Positions 28,501 through 37,370 of a stretch of 64,000 bases of DNA are shown in pieces. Location: assembly GCF_018918005.1 (NCBI RefSeq), contig NZ_JAHLPR010000026.1, forward strand, positions 1-64,000, read 5' to 3'. This DNA is from Paenibacillus sp. MSJ-34 (GTDB lineage: Bacteria > Bacillota > Bacilli > Paenibacillales > Paenibacillaceae). The translations under genes were made by a program, and so were the position numbers. The notes beneath the pieces are model-generated. The model had not been told where the DNA came from, searched no databases, and worked only from the letters and a program-made list of their open reading frames with translations. The stretch's first letter is position 1. The number at the start of each line of letters is the position of its first letter.

Positions 28501-31500
28501 GCCGCGGCGCCGTTCAGCATACGCTGGCTGGACGAACCGAAGGCCGAATTCGAGTGGCAGCTTTCTCCTGCGGAACAGGCGGAACTCCGAACGCTGGCCA
28601 AACAAATTTGGGCTTATTTCGAAGATTTGGCAGGTGCGGAAGATCATTACTTGCCGCCGGACAACGTGCAGTTTGAGCCGCCGAACGGCGTCGCCCACCG
28701 CACTTCGCCGACGAATATCGGTTTTCTGCTCGCATGCATCGTTGCCGCGAGAGATTTCGGTTTTATCGACACGCCCGGTATGATCAAGCGGTTGGAGCGA
28801 ACCGTAGAGACGATTGAACGCATGGAGAAATGGAACGGGCATTTGTACAATTGGTACGATACGACGACGCTTGTTCCGCTGCCGCCGCTGTATGTATCGA
28901 CCGTCGATTCCGGCAATTTGGTCGCATGCCTTCTCGCTGTCAAAGAAGGGATTGCGGAATGGCTCGATCGGGACGGGAAGGCGGAAGCGGATTGGGCGGA
29001 GCGCGGACGGCGCTTGCTGGCCCGGATCGAATCGCTTGCGACCGGCACCGATTTTCGTCCGCTCTACGACCATAAAGCGAAATTGTTCTCCCTCGGGTAT
29101 CATGCCGGAACCGGCGAGCGCGAGACGATCTTATACGATTTGCTTGCATCGGAAGCGAGACAGGCGAGCTTCGTGGCCATCGCGCTCGGGCAAGTATCGG
29201 TGTCCCATTGGTCCGCGCTGGGCCGCTCGATGACGAAGGTCGGCGGCAAGCCGGCGCTCGTCTCCTGGTCGGGAACGATGTTCGAATATTTAATGCCGTG
29301 GCTCCTTATGCGCAACTATCGGGACACGATATGGGATCATACGTACCAGGCCGTCGTGAACCGGCAAATCGAATATGCCCGCGAACGGGGCGTTCCGTTC
29401 GGCATATCCGAATCGGGGTATTATGCGTTCGACCATCAGATGAACTATCAATACCGGGCTTTTGGCGTTCCGGGACTCGGTTTGAAACGCGGACTGGAAG
29501 AAGATTTGGTCGTTGCGCCTTACGCTGCGATCATGGCTTTGCCGTTTGCCGGGCGGCAGGGCATGGACGACTTGCGTAAAATAGGCGAACTCGACGCCCG
29601 CGGGAAATACGGGTTGTACGAGGCGATCGATTATACGGCGAATCGCATGCCGGAAGGCCGCAAATATATGGTCATCCGCAATTTCATGGCCCATCATCAA
29701 GGTATGAGCATGCTGACGCTGGCCAATTTGCTGTTGCCGTACAAAATGTACGACCGGTTTCACCGCGACAAACGGGTGCAAGCGGCGGAATTGCTGCTGA
29801 AAGAACGGATGCCGGACAAACCGGCGATTATACGCCGGACCGCGGAATCGTTTCGGCGCAAATTCGAAACGAACGCCGCGCAGGCGAGCGCCGCGCGCGA
29901 GTTTGCTACCCCTGCGACGGCGATGCCGGAAGTGTGCATCCTCTCGAACGGAACGTATACGAGCGTCGTCACGAACAGCGGCAGCGGCTACAGCAGCAGC
30001 CGCGGGATGGCCGTGTCGCGCTGGCGCTCCGATCCGACAGAGGACGACTGGGGCCAATATATGTACATACGCGATGTTACGCGCGATACGATATGGTCTC
30101 CGGCTTACCGGCCTTGCCGCGCGCCCGCGGACGAGCAAAGCATCGTATTTTCGCTGGATAAAGCAACCTTCGCCCGCAAGGACGGCGAGATGGAAACGAG
30201 CCTGGAAATATGCGTATCGCCGGAGTCGGACGCGGAAATCCGCCGGTTGACGATCGCCAATTCCGGGAGCGAAGCGCGGACGCTCGAGGTAACCACTTAT
30301 CTCGAAATCGTGCTTGCCCCGCCCGGAGCGGATCATGCTCATCAAGCATTCAACAAGTTGTTCGTGGAGACGGAATATGCGGCGGAAGCCCAATGTTTGC
30401 TGGCCCGCCGCCGCCCCCGCAGCGATGACGAGCGTCCGGTTTGGGCGTTTCATGCCTTGCATGTGGCCGGTTCCTACGAAGGGTCGCCCGAATTTGAAAC
30501 CGACCGGTCGAAGTTTGTCGGCAGAGGTTATTCGCTGGCCGAGCCGCAAGCGATTCGCACCTCGCTGAAGGGAACGTCCGGTTCCGTCGCAGATCCCGTA
30601 TTCGCGATGCGGCGGCGCATTACGCTGGAAGCCGGAGAACGCGTCCGGTTAATCGCGGTAACCGGCATCGCCGATACGAAGGAAGACGCAATCGGCTTGG
30701 TCAAGCGGTTATCCGACGAGCATCAAGCGGATCGCTCGTTCCAACTCGCCTGGACGTATACGCAAATCGAATTGCGGCATTTGCATATGACGGCTGCCGA
30801 CGCGGGACTCTTCCAGACGCTTGCGGGCAGGGCGTTATACGCGGCGCCGCTGCAACAGGAGCGAGCCGCCGGCATCGCAGCGAACTTGAAGGGGCAATCG
30901 GGATTATGGCCGCACGGCGTGTCGGGCGACCGTCCCGTCATCATGCTGCGCGCGGCCGATTTGGCGGATATGCCTTTCGTCGTCCGAATGATTCGCGGCC
31001 ACGACTATATGCGCCGCATCGGAATCCAAGCCGATCTTGTCATTCTGAACGAATCGGCGGGGGGATACCAGCAAAATGTGCAGGAAGCGATCAGGCGCGC
31101 CGCGGAACAGAACATGTCCCGCTCCGGCGAAGGCGGAGTATACGTCATCGCCGCCAATCAGCTTGCGGACGAAGACAAGTCGCTGTTGTTCGCCGTATCG
31201 CGCATCGTTCTCCGCGCCGACGGTCCGAGCTTGCGCGCGCAGCTTCGCGTTCGGCGCGAGCGCCCGCTGCCGGCTCCGCTTGCGGCCGGCGCGCCGCAGC
31301 GGGCGTACGAACCGGTTGCGGCGGAGCCGGCGCAATCTTTATTGTTTTTCAACGGGATGGGCGGTTTTACGGAAGACGGCAAGGAATACCGCATCTTGAT
31401 GAGAAACGGCAACCATGTGCCCGCGCCATGGATCAATGTGATGGCGAACCCGCGTTTCGGCAGTCTCGTTTCCGAACTGCTTACAGGCTACACATGGTGG

Positions 31501-33831
31501 CGCAACAGCCGGGAATGCAAAATTACGCCATGGTCTAACGATCCTGTGCTGGACCGTCCCGGCGAAGCATGCTATTTGCGCGATGAGGAAACCGGGGAAA
31601 GCTGGACGATCGCGGATCGCGGCCAGTCGGACGTTCCGTTCACCGTCGCGCATGGCCGCGGATATTCGCGCTTCCGGCGGGAAAGCCACGGGCTGGCGCA
31701 GGAACTGACCGTTTTCGTTCCGATCGACGATCCCGTCAAGGCGATCCGGCTCCATCTCGAGAACCGGTCCGACACGCCGCGGAACCTCTCCGTCACTTAT
31801 TACGCCGAATGGGTTCTCGGGGTCCAACGCGAAGACAACGCTCCTTTTATTGTAACCGAGTGGGACGAATCGGCTGCGGCGATCATCGCGCGCAACGCAT
31901 ATCAAGAGACGTTCCGGGACGCGCGCGCGTTCTTGTCGATTCGTACCGGTCCGGCTCGGCCGAACTTATCCGCGAACGGGCAAGCGCCGAATGGGAAGGC
32001 CGTTTCCGAGCCGTCGCCGGAGCTTTCGTGGACGACGGACCGGCGGGAATTTATCGGACGGCTCGGCACCGCGGAACGGCCGGATGCGATGAACCGGCTT
32101 CTATTGTCCGGCAGAACGGGAGTGCAGAGCGATTCCTGCGGCGCCATCCGCAAGGGGCTGACGATCGAACCCGGCGGCAAGCGCAGCGTCTATATTTTGC
32201 TCGGATGCGAGCAATCCCGCGAAGCGGCCGTCGCTTTGCTTCGCAAATACGACCAAGATCGTGAATTCGAGCGCCAATTCGAACGCGCGCAAACATTCTG
32301 GGCGGATGTGCTGGACCAAATTACGGTGAAGACGCCGAGTCCGGAAGCGGACGTTCTGCTGAACAATTGGCTGCTATATCAAACGCTCTCGTGCCGCATG
32401 TGGGCGCGTTCCGCATTCTACCAAGCGGGCGGCGCGTACGGATTCCGCGATCAGCTGCAGGATTCGCTCGCCTTGCTACATTGCCGTCCGGATTTGACGA
32501 GGGCGCAAATCATGCTGCATGCCGCTCATCAGTACGAGGAGGGCGACGTTCAGCATTGGTGGCATGAAGAGACGGAACGAGGCATCCGCACCCGGTTCTC
32601 CGACGATTTGCTGTGGCTGCCGTATGCAGTATCGCGATACGTGGAGCAGACGGGCGACGAGAGCGTTCTGGAAGAGACCGTTCCGTATTTGCGCAGCGGA
32701 CCGCTTGGCGAGGAGGAGCATGAACGATACGAAGAAACGGCCCGCTCCGAGCGCAGCGGCTCGATCTACGAACATTGCGTCATGGCGATCGAACGAAGCT
32801 TGCGCTTTGGGGAGCATGGGCTGCCGCTGATCGGAATCGGCGACTGGAACGACGGCTTGAATCGGGTAGGGGACGAAGGGCGCGGAGAGAGCGTATGGCT
32901 GGCATGGTTCCAATGCGATATTTTGCAGCGCTTCGCGGAATTATGCGAACGAACCGGAGACGGAGAGCGGGCGAAGCGCTACCGCGATATCCGCGGGCAA
33001 ATCGCCGAAGCGGTCGACGCTTCCGCCTGGGACGGGCAATGGTTCCGGCGCGCCTTCACCGACGGCGGCGAGTGGCTCGGATCGGTGCGCAACGAGGAAT
33101 GCCGCATCGACGCCATCGCCCAATCATGGTCCGTATTGTCCGGCGCCGCACCCCGGGACAAGGCGGTACAGGCGATGCAATCGTTCGACCGCGAACTGGT
33201 GGACCGTTCGTTAAACGTTGTCCGGCTGCTGACGCCGCCGTTTCATCGGACGGAGCCGAGCCCGGGATATATTCAAGGCTACCCGCCGGGGATCCGCGAG
33301 AACGGCGCCCAGTATACGCACGGCGTGTTATGGAGCATAATCGCTTGGTGCAAGCTGGGATGCGGAGACAAGGCGTTCGAGCTGTTCCATATGTTAAATC
33401 CGATTACGCATACGCAAACGCAGGGCGAAATTCGCAAATATTACGGCGAGCCGTACAGCATGGCGGCCGACGTATATACGGCCAGTCCGCATGAAGGGCG
33501 GGCCGGTTGGACGTGGTATACCGGAGCGGCGGGCTGGATGTATCAAGCCGGGGTGGAATGGATCGTCGGCCTGCGCCGGCGCAGAAACCGGCTGCATATC
33601 GATCCGTGCATTCCAGCCGAATGGCCGGAATTTGCCGCCAGCTATCGTTATGGAACGGCCCGTTATGAAATTGCGGTCAAAAACCCGGAGCGCAAATGTT
33701 CCGTATCCGAGCATACGACAATGCGGGTGGACGGCCAAGAGGTCCGGTTGGAAGGGAATTTCGGCGAGGACGGTCCCTATGTGGAATTGAAAGACGACGG
33801 CCGGACGCATCGGATCGTTCTGACATTGTAA
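25555..33831 (+). CDS. Cyclic beta-1,2-glucan synthase-like protein (GT84-GH189-GH94, NdvB/Cgs family)
   Basis: At 2758 residues this is the largest gene in the window. After a soluble N-terminal domain of about 400 residues come two membrane segments (about 425-480), a GT84 glycosyltransferase (D641/D643 in LDADTQLP; HRWVRGDWQ at about 788), further membrane segments (about 830-985), a glycoamylase-like transglycosylase domain (about 1020-1420, GISESGYYAFDHQMNYQYRA) and a C-terminal GH94 phosphorylase domain with D2433 in GDWNDGLN. In Cgs proteins these make, cyclise and trim beta-1,2-glucan. The ATG at 25555 has AGGAGG. The gene is monocistronic. Product identity is inferred from family. 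Confidence 0.88.
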   Translation: MIVDNEKLRQQARELALQHQLRTVRFSPKRVWRDFDADVERLRSFVRSLQDCHASCSQPAEEWLLDNAEFIEEQALDIRDQLSDPLLRRLFGLRKSDQLRVESVCADYLEQTDGSADAESLVTYINAYQEVSVLSIGEAWSLPLLMRMTLIRRLADVMESVRERREICVQVERFLAHVEPSKFNAETLNAALEEAGERFPLSGPMIVHMVGHLREWADDSAMVHDWLLCKLENGPESLDRIVSYEHRLQTSYQVTAGNMIGSLRKLIRYEWRDIFQRICLAERTLREDSADTYSRLDDSSKNLLRKRVEELAALMRVPENLVAKQAVELAAAEVERTHSMPQVAGAEPAGRKGDRHAGEEDSEGRPQEDGDCDSFEQPSPPRATFLAYYLLEEDGIKKLKRALKTCSNPRSTPGRGLFRRNSGSYFALLGGSFVVIWLALSAWIGGGGDYGAAGWAAILLALLFPAGEWAVTATHWLIESFVRPRPLLRYDFSAGIPEEASTMVVIPVIWSTPEEVKDMADRLELHYLASRDPNLHFALLGDFTDASVQKLPEDAEVLREARARIEALNAAYSGPNGSTFHLFQRRREWNEAEEVWMGRERKRGKLVEFVELLRGRGDTTYDFVVSDASVYGRLRYIITLDADTQLPLGSAQRMIGTMHLPYNRPRLNRSRTRVVEGYGVLQPRIGISHESAMRSRLAKLWSGVPGVDPYAFAVSDPYQDGVGHGIFTGKGIFDINLFAELLCERIPENRVLSHDLLEGGFLRAGLLSDIELVDEHPATFSAYQKRMHRWVRGDWQLLIWLKRTARDRSGNLQPVDLSPVTRWQMIDNLRRSLLPPVQLLLIALSLTVLPGYPFRMLAVLLITFFLPVIRQCIAVRRRSVWNPKGISAAFGQVLLTMLMLPYQSALMLHAICVTLYRICISKRHLLEWVSSAEIERSRGRGGQPLLLGMRGGYAFVVAFALAVLFGSSGALTAIGILFGVVWAAAPFSIRWLDEPKAEFEWQLSPAEQAELRTLAKQIWAYFEDLAGAEDHYLPPDNVQFEPPNGVAHRTSPTNIGFLLACIVAARDFGFIDTPGMIKRLERTVETIERMEKWNGHLYNWYDTTTLVPLPPLYVSTVDSGNLVACLLAVKEGIAEWLDRDGKAEADWAERGRRLLARIESLATGTDFRPLYDHKAKLFSLGYHAGTGERETILYDLLASEARQASFVAIALGQVSVSHWSALGRSMTKVGGKPALVSWSGTMFEYLMPWLLMRNYRDTIWDHTYQAVVNRQIEYARERGVPFGISESGYYAFDHQMNYQYRAFGVPGLGLKRGLEEDLVVAPYAAIMALPFAGRQGMDDLRKIGELDARGKYGLYEAIDYTANRMPEGRKYMVIRNFMAHHQGMSMLTLANLLLPYKMYDRFHRDKRVQAAELLLKERMPDKPAIIRRTAESFRRKFETNAAQASAAREFATPATAMPEVCILSNGTYTSVVTNSGSGYSSSRGMAVSRWRSDPTEDDWGQYMYIRDVTRDTIWSPAYRPCRAPADEQSIVFSLDKATFARKDGEMETSLEICVSPESDAEIRRLTIANSGSEARTLEVTTYLEIVLAPPGADHAHQAFNKLFVETEYAAEAQCLLARRRPRSDDERPVWAFHALHVAGSYEGSPEFETDRSKFVGRGYSLAEPQAIRTSLKGTSGSVADPVFAMRRRITLEAGERVRLIAVTGIADTKEDAIGLVKRLSDEHQADRSFQLAWTYTQIELRHLHMTAADAGLFQTLAGRALYAAPLQQERAAGIAANLKGQSGLWPHGVSGDRPVIMLRAADLADMPFVVRMIRGHDYMRRIGIQADLVILNESAGGYQQNVQEAIRRAAEQNMSRSGEGGVYVIAANQLADEDKSLLFAVSRIVLRADGPSLRAQLRVRRERPLPAPLAAGAPQRAYEPVAAEPAQSLLFFNGMGGFTEDGKEYRILMRNGNHVPAPWINVMANPRFGSLVSELLTGYTWWRNSRECKITPWSNDPVLDRPGEACYLRDEETGESWTIADRGQSDVPFTVAHGRGYSRFRRESHGLAQELTVFVPIDDPVKAIRLHLENRSDTPRNLSVTYYAEWVLGVQREDNAPFIVTEWDESAAAIIARNAYQETFRDARAFLSIRTGPARPNLSANGQAPNGKAVSEPSPELSWTTDRREFIGRLGTAERPDAMNRLLLSGRTGVQSDSCGAIRKGLTIEPGGKRSVYILLGCEQSREAAVALLRKYDQDREFERQFERAQTFWADVLDQITVKTPSPEADVLLNNWLLYQTLSCRMWARSAFYQAGGAYGFRDQLQDSLALLHCRPDLTRAQIMLHAAHQYEEGDVQHWWHEETERGIRTRFSDDLLWLPYAVSRYVEQTGDESVLEETVPYLRSGPLGEEEHERYEETARSERSGSIYEHCVMAIERSLRFGEHGLPLIGIGDWNDGLNRVGDEGRGESVWLAWFQCDILQRFAELCERTGDGERAKRYRDIRGQIAEAVDASAWDGQWFRRAFTDGGEWLGSVRNEECRIDAIAQSWSVLSGAAPRDKAVQAMQSFDRELVDRSLNVVRLLTPPFHRTEPSPGYIQGYPPGIRENGAQYTHGVLWSIIAWCKLGCGDKAFELFHMLNPITHTQTQGEIRKYYGEPYSMAADVYTASPHEGRAGWTWYTGAAGWMYQAGVEWIVGLRRRRNRLHIDPCIPAEWPEFAASYRYGTARYEIAVKNPERKCSVSEHTTMRVDGQEVRLEGNFGEDGPYVELKDDGRTHRIVLTL

Positions 33832-33832
33832 T

Positions 33833-33881
33833 CATGGAAAAACCGTGTAGACGATTGCAGCGCTATACGGTTTTTTCCATG
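33833..33881. terminator. Bidirectional terminator between the glucan synthase and speE
   Basis: CATGGAAAAACCGTGTAG pairs with CTATACGGTTTTTTCCATG across a 12-nt loop with one G-T pair and one bulge. T runs occur on both strands, between converging genes. Confidence 0.85.
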
Positions 33882-34760
33882 TTATTTCATTGACACAATG
33901 CGTTGCACATAATTCGGCAATACGAAGGATGAACGAAATACGTCGGGATTGACGTATTTTGTTTCGCGCCATTGCAGCCGTTCGAGATTCGCTTGCAGCG
34001 GATCCCATTGCTTGGAGGCGAGCATGAAGCACCATACCCCTCCGGGAAACATTGGGATTACGCATAGATAGGGCCTAACGACAGGGAACAGCTTGTTCAA
34101 ATGGCGAAACGTCGATCGTACCGTATTCGGATCGTAGAACGGGGAGCCCGATTGGAACACGGCAATGCCGTCATCGTCCAGCGCTTCGTATACGTATTCA
34201 TAAAAGCGCTGCTTGTACAAACTGGTTGCAGGCCCGTACGGATCGGAGCGGTCTACGAGAATGACGTCGTACGATCTTTTCTTCCGTTTACGCATCCAAG
34301 GGTACCCGTCGTTATAAACGATGCTTATTCGATCGTCGGGTTTCGTTCCGGTCAACCAAGTGCGGCATGCTTCAATCACTTGCGGATCGATTTCCACGAC
34401 ATCGATTTGCCGTACATCGCAATATTTCAACGCTTCGCGCGCGGGTCCGCAATCGCCGCCGCCGATGATGGCGATGCGTTCCGGCTGTTGGTGGGTAGCC
34501 AGGGCGATATGCGTAATCATTTCATTATAAATAAATCCGTCTTTTTCCGTAATTTGCGGCGTTCCGTCCAGGACGAGCATTCGTCCGAACGCTTTCGTTT
34601 CCACGATGCTGATTTCCTGGTACGGCGAGCTTGCGAAGTGGAGCAGCGATTCGACTTTGTAGCCGATTTCCATTTCAAGTTCCGGCATATCGTCCCATAA
34701 CCATAATGCCTCGCTATCGTCTTTTTCATAACCGGTTAACGCTTTCTTCGCAGCAGGCAT
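33882..34760 (-). CDS. speE: Spermidine synthase (polyamine aminopropyltransferase)
   Basis: The 292-residue protein has the N-terminal beta domain (YQEISIVETKAFGRMLVLDG) and a Rossmann core with IGGGDCGPAREALKY, VEIDPQVIE and the catalytic loop DRSDPYGPATSLY, so it probably transfers aminopropyl from decarboxylated SAM to a diamine. The sequence GGGDCG replaces the more usual GGGDGG. No speD (SAM decarboxylase) is in the window. It starts 3 bp after the stop of the HSS-like gene, with its ribosome binding site inside that gene, so the two are coupled. The acceptor amine may be unusual given this partner. Confidence 0.87.
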   Translation of the reverse strand: MPAAKKALTGYEKDDSEALWLWDDMPELEMEIGYKVESLLHFASSPYQEISIVETKAFGRMLVLDGTPQITEKDGFIYNEMITHIALATHQQPERIAIIGGGDCGPAREALKYCDVRQIDVVEIDPQVIEACRTWLTGTKPDDRISIVYNDGYPWMRKRKKRSYDVILVDRSDPYGPATSLYKQRFYEYVYEALDDDGIAVFQSGSPFYDPNTVRSTFRHLNKLFPVVRPYLCVIPMFPGGVWCFMLASKQWDPLQANLERLQWRETKYVNPDVFRSSFVLPNYVQRIVSMK

Positions 34761-34763
34761 GGT

Positions 34764-36029
34764 TCACCCCTCCCGCTTCATGCGATCCAGCAGCAGCCCG
34801 TCGCTTGCGCCGTTCTCGCCGGTCGTAAAGTCTTGCATATAATAAGAGAGATAATTGCCGTATCCGGAATCCGTTTGCAGCAGCAGTTCGTCGACAAAGT
34901 AAACGCCGTCCGGAATGTCGTCGAGAAGCAGCGAGGATAAGGCTCCGTAAAGGCCGCATGCAACCTGGAAGTAAGTCGCATTCGTCTTGTATTTGGCATA
35001 AACGGCTTTGTTGCTCATGACGTTGTACATATAGCGTTCCCGATCCGGGTAGACAAGAAGAACGCCGACCATGTCCTCGCCCTCCAGCTCCGCTTCCGCC
35101 GGGTCGAGCACTTTATGGTTCCAATCCCAAAGATCGTTCGCTTGATCGATATGGGCGCGGAGCAAATCGGTCGTATAGTCGTTGACGCGATAAATGAAGC
35201 CTGTCTCCATATCGTAAGCCTTTCCCAACGTAATGACTTCTTCATGGGGCATCAAACATCCGTAGAACTGTTTGCCCCCAAGCGTGACTTTAAATTCGAG
35301 CTCATAAGCGGCACTGTACATAATGAGAGGCGTATGACGCTGCATGAACATTGGATAATTCAGGATCGCTTCGTCCAGGAAACATTCGGTGGACCAAGTG
35401 GAATACACGGTTTTGGGCCGGACCGCGGATTTGTCCGCATAGAATGAACTGTCATGCTCGACGATATAGCAGCCGAGCGGCGTTTCTTCGGGATGCCTGC
35501 GCATCAATTCGACGGCCATCCACTGTACGACTCCCGGATTCATGCCGGACCCGACGATCGCCTTCATCCGCGTAAACCGTTTGCGATGGCGCTCGAAGAT
35601 CAGATACCGTTCGAGCAGCGTAAATCCTTCGAGTTCCTCCGTTTCGTCGACCATCGTATTTTCCAAAGCCGAGTTGATGTAATGCGCGCCCGTTTCGTGA
35701 CAGCATTCCATCATTTGCACCGTATCGGCCCAAGAAACGTCTATGACAATGGCCGTATTCGTATCGGTCAAATGTCGGCGGACACGGACCGGATCGTTCA
35801 AATCGAATTGATGCAGTTTTACCGCATGAATGAGATCGGGGATATATGTTTTGTAATATTCCAATTTTCGTTGCTTGCGGTCGACGAAATGAAGCGTGCA
35901 CCTTCCGATCAGCGAATGGATCGGATCGTTTGCGTCCAGAAACGAGCGGTTTAAAATGGAAAGCAAAGATTTCGCTACGCCCCCGCCGCTTCCGAATATG
36001 CTGATCGTTATTTCAGCCTGATTGGTCAA
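34764..36029 (-). CDS. Homospermidine-synthase-like (saccharopine dehydrogenase family) protein
   Basis: The 421-residue protein opens with a Rossmann motif (ISIFGSGGGVAKSLLSIL) and shows features shared with bacterial homospermidine synthase: CCHETGAHYINSALEN, GSGMNPGVVQWMAVEL, STWSTECFLDEA, PHEEVITLGKAYD, TYFQVACGLYGALSSLL and DIPDGVYFVDELL. These are my own recollected alignments. HSS-type enzymes use NAD to move aminobutyl groups between amines. I chose TTG at 36029, nine nt from AAAAGGAG, because TTG at 36038 directly abuts it. It is the first gene of the operon with speE, pointing to a polyamine pathway whose product I cannot name. Confidence 0.72.
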   Translation of the reverse strand: MTNQAEITISIFGSGGGVAKSLLSILNRSFLDANDPIHSLIGRCTLHFVDRKQRKLEYYKTYIPDLIHAVKLHQFDLNDPVRVRRHLTDTNTAIVIDVSWADTVQMMECCHETGAHYINSALENTMVDETEELEGFTLLERYLIFERHRKRFTRMKAIVGSGMNPGVVQWMAVELMRRHPEETPLGCYIVEHDSSFYADKSAVRPKTVYSTWSTECFLDEAILNYPMFMQRHTPLIMYSAAYELEFKVTLGGKQFYGCLMPHEEVITLGKAYDMETGFIYRVNDYTTDLLRAHIDQANDLWDWNHKVLDPAEAELEGEDMVGVLLVYPDRERYMYNVMSNKAVYAKYKTNATYFQVACGLYGALSSLLLDDIPDGVYFVDELLLQTDSGYGNYLSYYMQDFTTGENGASDGLLLDRMKREG

Positions 36030-36148
36030 ATCTATCAACTCCTTTTTTGCCCTATTCTCAAAAACTAGTATTTAGTCATATCATATGTTCGAATTTCATA
36101 GTTTGACGTTGCCAGCTATCTTGGTTGCCGGAAAATGGTCCTTCGAAC

Positions 36149-36181
36149 AAAAAAATCCCCGTTCCTTACTCGGAAGGGGGA
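36149..36181 (-). terminator. Terminator of the deacetylase lipoprotein gene
   Basis: On the - strand TCCCCCTTCC pairs with GGAACGGGGA (one mismatch) around a 6-nt loop and is followed by seven Ts (36155 to 36149). Confidence 0.82.
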
Positions 36182-36204
36182 AGGCTGGCGTGCAAGCCTG
36201 GCGT

Positions 36205-37200
36205 TTATCTGTTTTTGGATGTATGCAGCAATTCGGGCAGCGTTACGATCCGATAGTTTCGTTTCTGCAACGTTTCGATAATGTCGGGAAGCGCTTCGAG
36301 CGTCCCGTTCAAATTTCCGTCCACATTGCCGCCGGCATGCTGCAAGACGATCGCGCCGGATCGAACGGTCGACAATATGTTTTTATACACTTCCTCCGCA
36401 TCGAGACCTTTCCAATCCAGCGAATCGACGTTCCAATTGACGACGACGTAGCCGTGCGCTCCGGCCCAGCGAAGCTGCTGCTCGTTAATTTCGCCGTAAG
36501 GAGGGCGCAAAAATTTCGGTTTGTAACCGGCAATATCGTTAATGATTTTCTCCGTACTGACCACTTGCTTAATAAACTTTTCCTTGGAAATTTTCGTTAG
36601 CAGCGGGTGATTATACGTATGATTGCCGATAACATGCCCTTCGCGCACGATTCGCCGCACAACGTCCGGATGTTTTTCCGCGCGCGATCCTACCAGGAAG
36701 AACGTCGCCTTAACTCCGTACTTCTTTAATACGTCCAGCACTTTCGGCGTAAAATGGCCGTCGGGCACATCGTCGAACGTCAGCGCGACTTTGCGCGTTT
36801 GGGCGGATCCTTTAATACGGAAAATGGTAGGGTATTTATGGCGAAGCTCGGCGATGCTCAATTGCGCGCTCGAACTTCTCCGGACGGCGGTTCCGGCGCC
36901 TTTGCGCGCGGAGGCAGCGGTTGTCGAATCATTCGTCCGCTTCCGGGACTTCGTTTGCGCCGCTTGGGCGGATTTTCGTTCCTTGTCGGGAACCGGCTTG
37001 GCATTCGGCGTTGCCTCGGAATGCTGTTCGCGATGGGGCAGAGGTTGCTCCGGCAGCGGACGAAGAGCGTCATCGCCGGACGATGCCGATTGTCGCTCTT
37101 GCAAACTGGATGTCGGAGACGGCGGTTGCGGCGGCGGCTGTCCACGGGAGCAACCCGTCGCCATAAGCAGGATGAGCGCAACGAGATACAGTTTTCGCAT
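36205..37200 (-). CDS. Polysaccharide deacetylase lipoprotein (CE4/NodB)
   Basis: The 331-residue protein starts with a signal peptide and lipobox LMATGC, then a Pro/Ser/Lys-rich linker to about residue 130 and a NodB domain. TFDDVPDG gives the Asp pair (with Val where Gly is usual), HTYNH the metal His pair, RPPYGEI the Arg, and VNWNVDSLDW and VLQHAGG the remaining motifs. It is a candidate extracellular wall-glycan deacetylase tethered to the membrane by lipid, whereas the paralogue at 16903 uses a helix. The ATG at 37200 follows GAGGT; ATG at 37224 would spoil the signal peptide. Confidence 0.87.
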   Translation of the reverse strand: MRKLYLVALILLMATGCSRGQPPPQPPSPTSSLQERQSASSGDDALRPLPEQPLPHREQHSEATPNAKPVPDKERKSAQAAQTKSRKRTNDSTTAASARKGAGTAVRRSSSAQLSIAELRHKYPTIFRIKGSAQTRKVALTFDDVPDGHFTPKVLDVLKKYGVKATFFLVGSRAEKHPDVVRRIVREGHVIGNHTYNHPLLTKISKEKFIKQVVSTEKIINDIAGYKPKFLRPPYGEINEQQLRWAGAHGYVVVNWNVDSLDWKGLDAEEVYKNILSTVRSGAIVLQHAGGNVDGNLNGTLEALPDIIETLQKRNYRIVTLPELLHTSKNR

Positions 37201-37370
37201 CGAGCTGACCTCTTTTCTAATCAAAATTCAAGCGCGTACGCTCTCATTGTTGTTATCCCCTAATTTGGAAAAAATTATGCGTTGTGAACCGGATCACAGC
37301 ATTCGCTGCCGCGCAGGAAGTACATTAAAGGAAGAAGAGTAGTTAACGAAGATGCGGGAGGTGAATTTCG

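Noticed and set aside
29290-30549. 419-codon antisense frame inside the glucan synthase gene
   Set aside because: Shadow of the GH-domain coding strand, with no ribosome binding site and Arg/His-rich composition.
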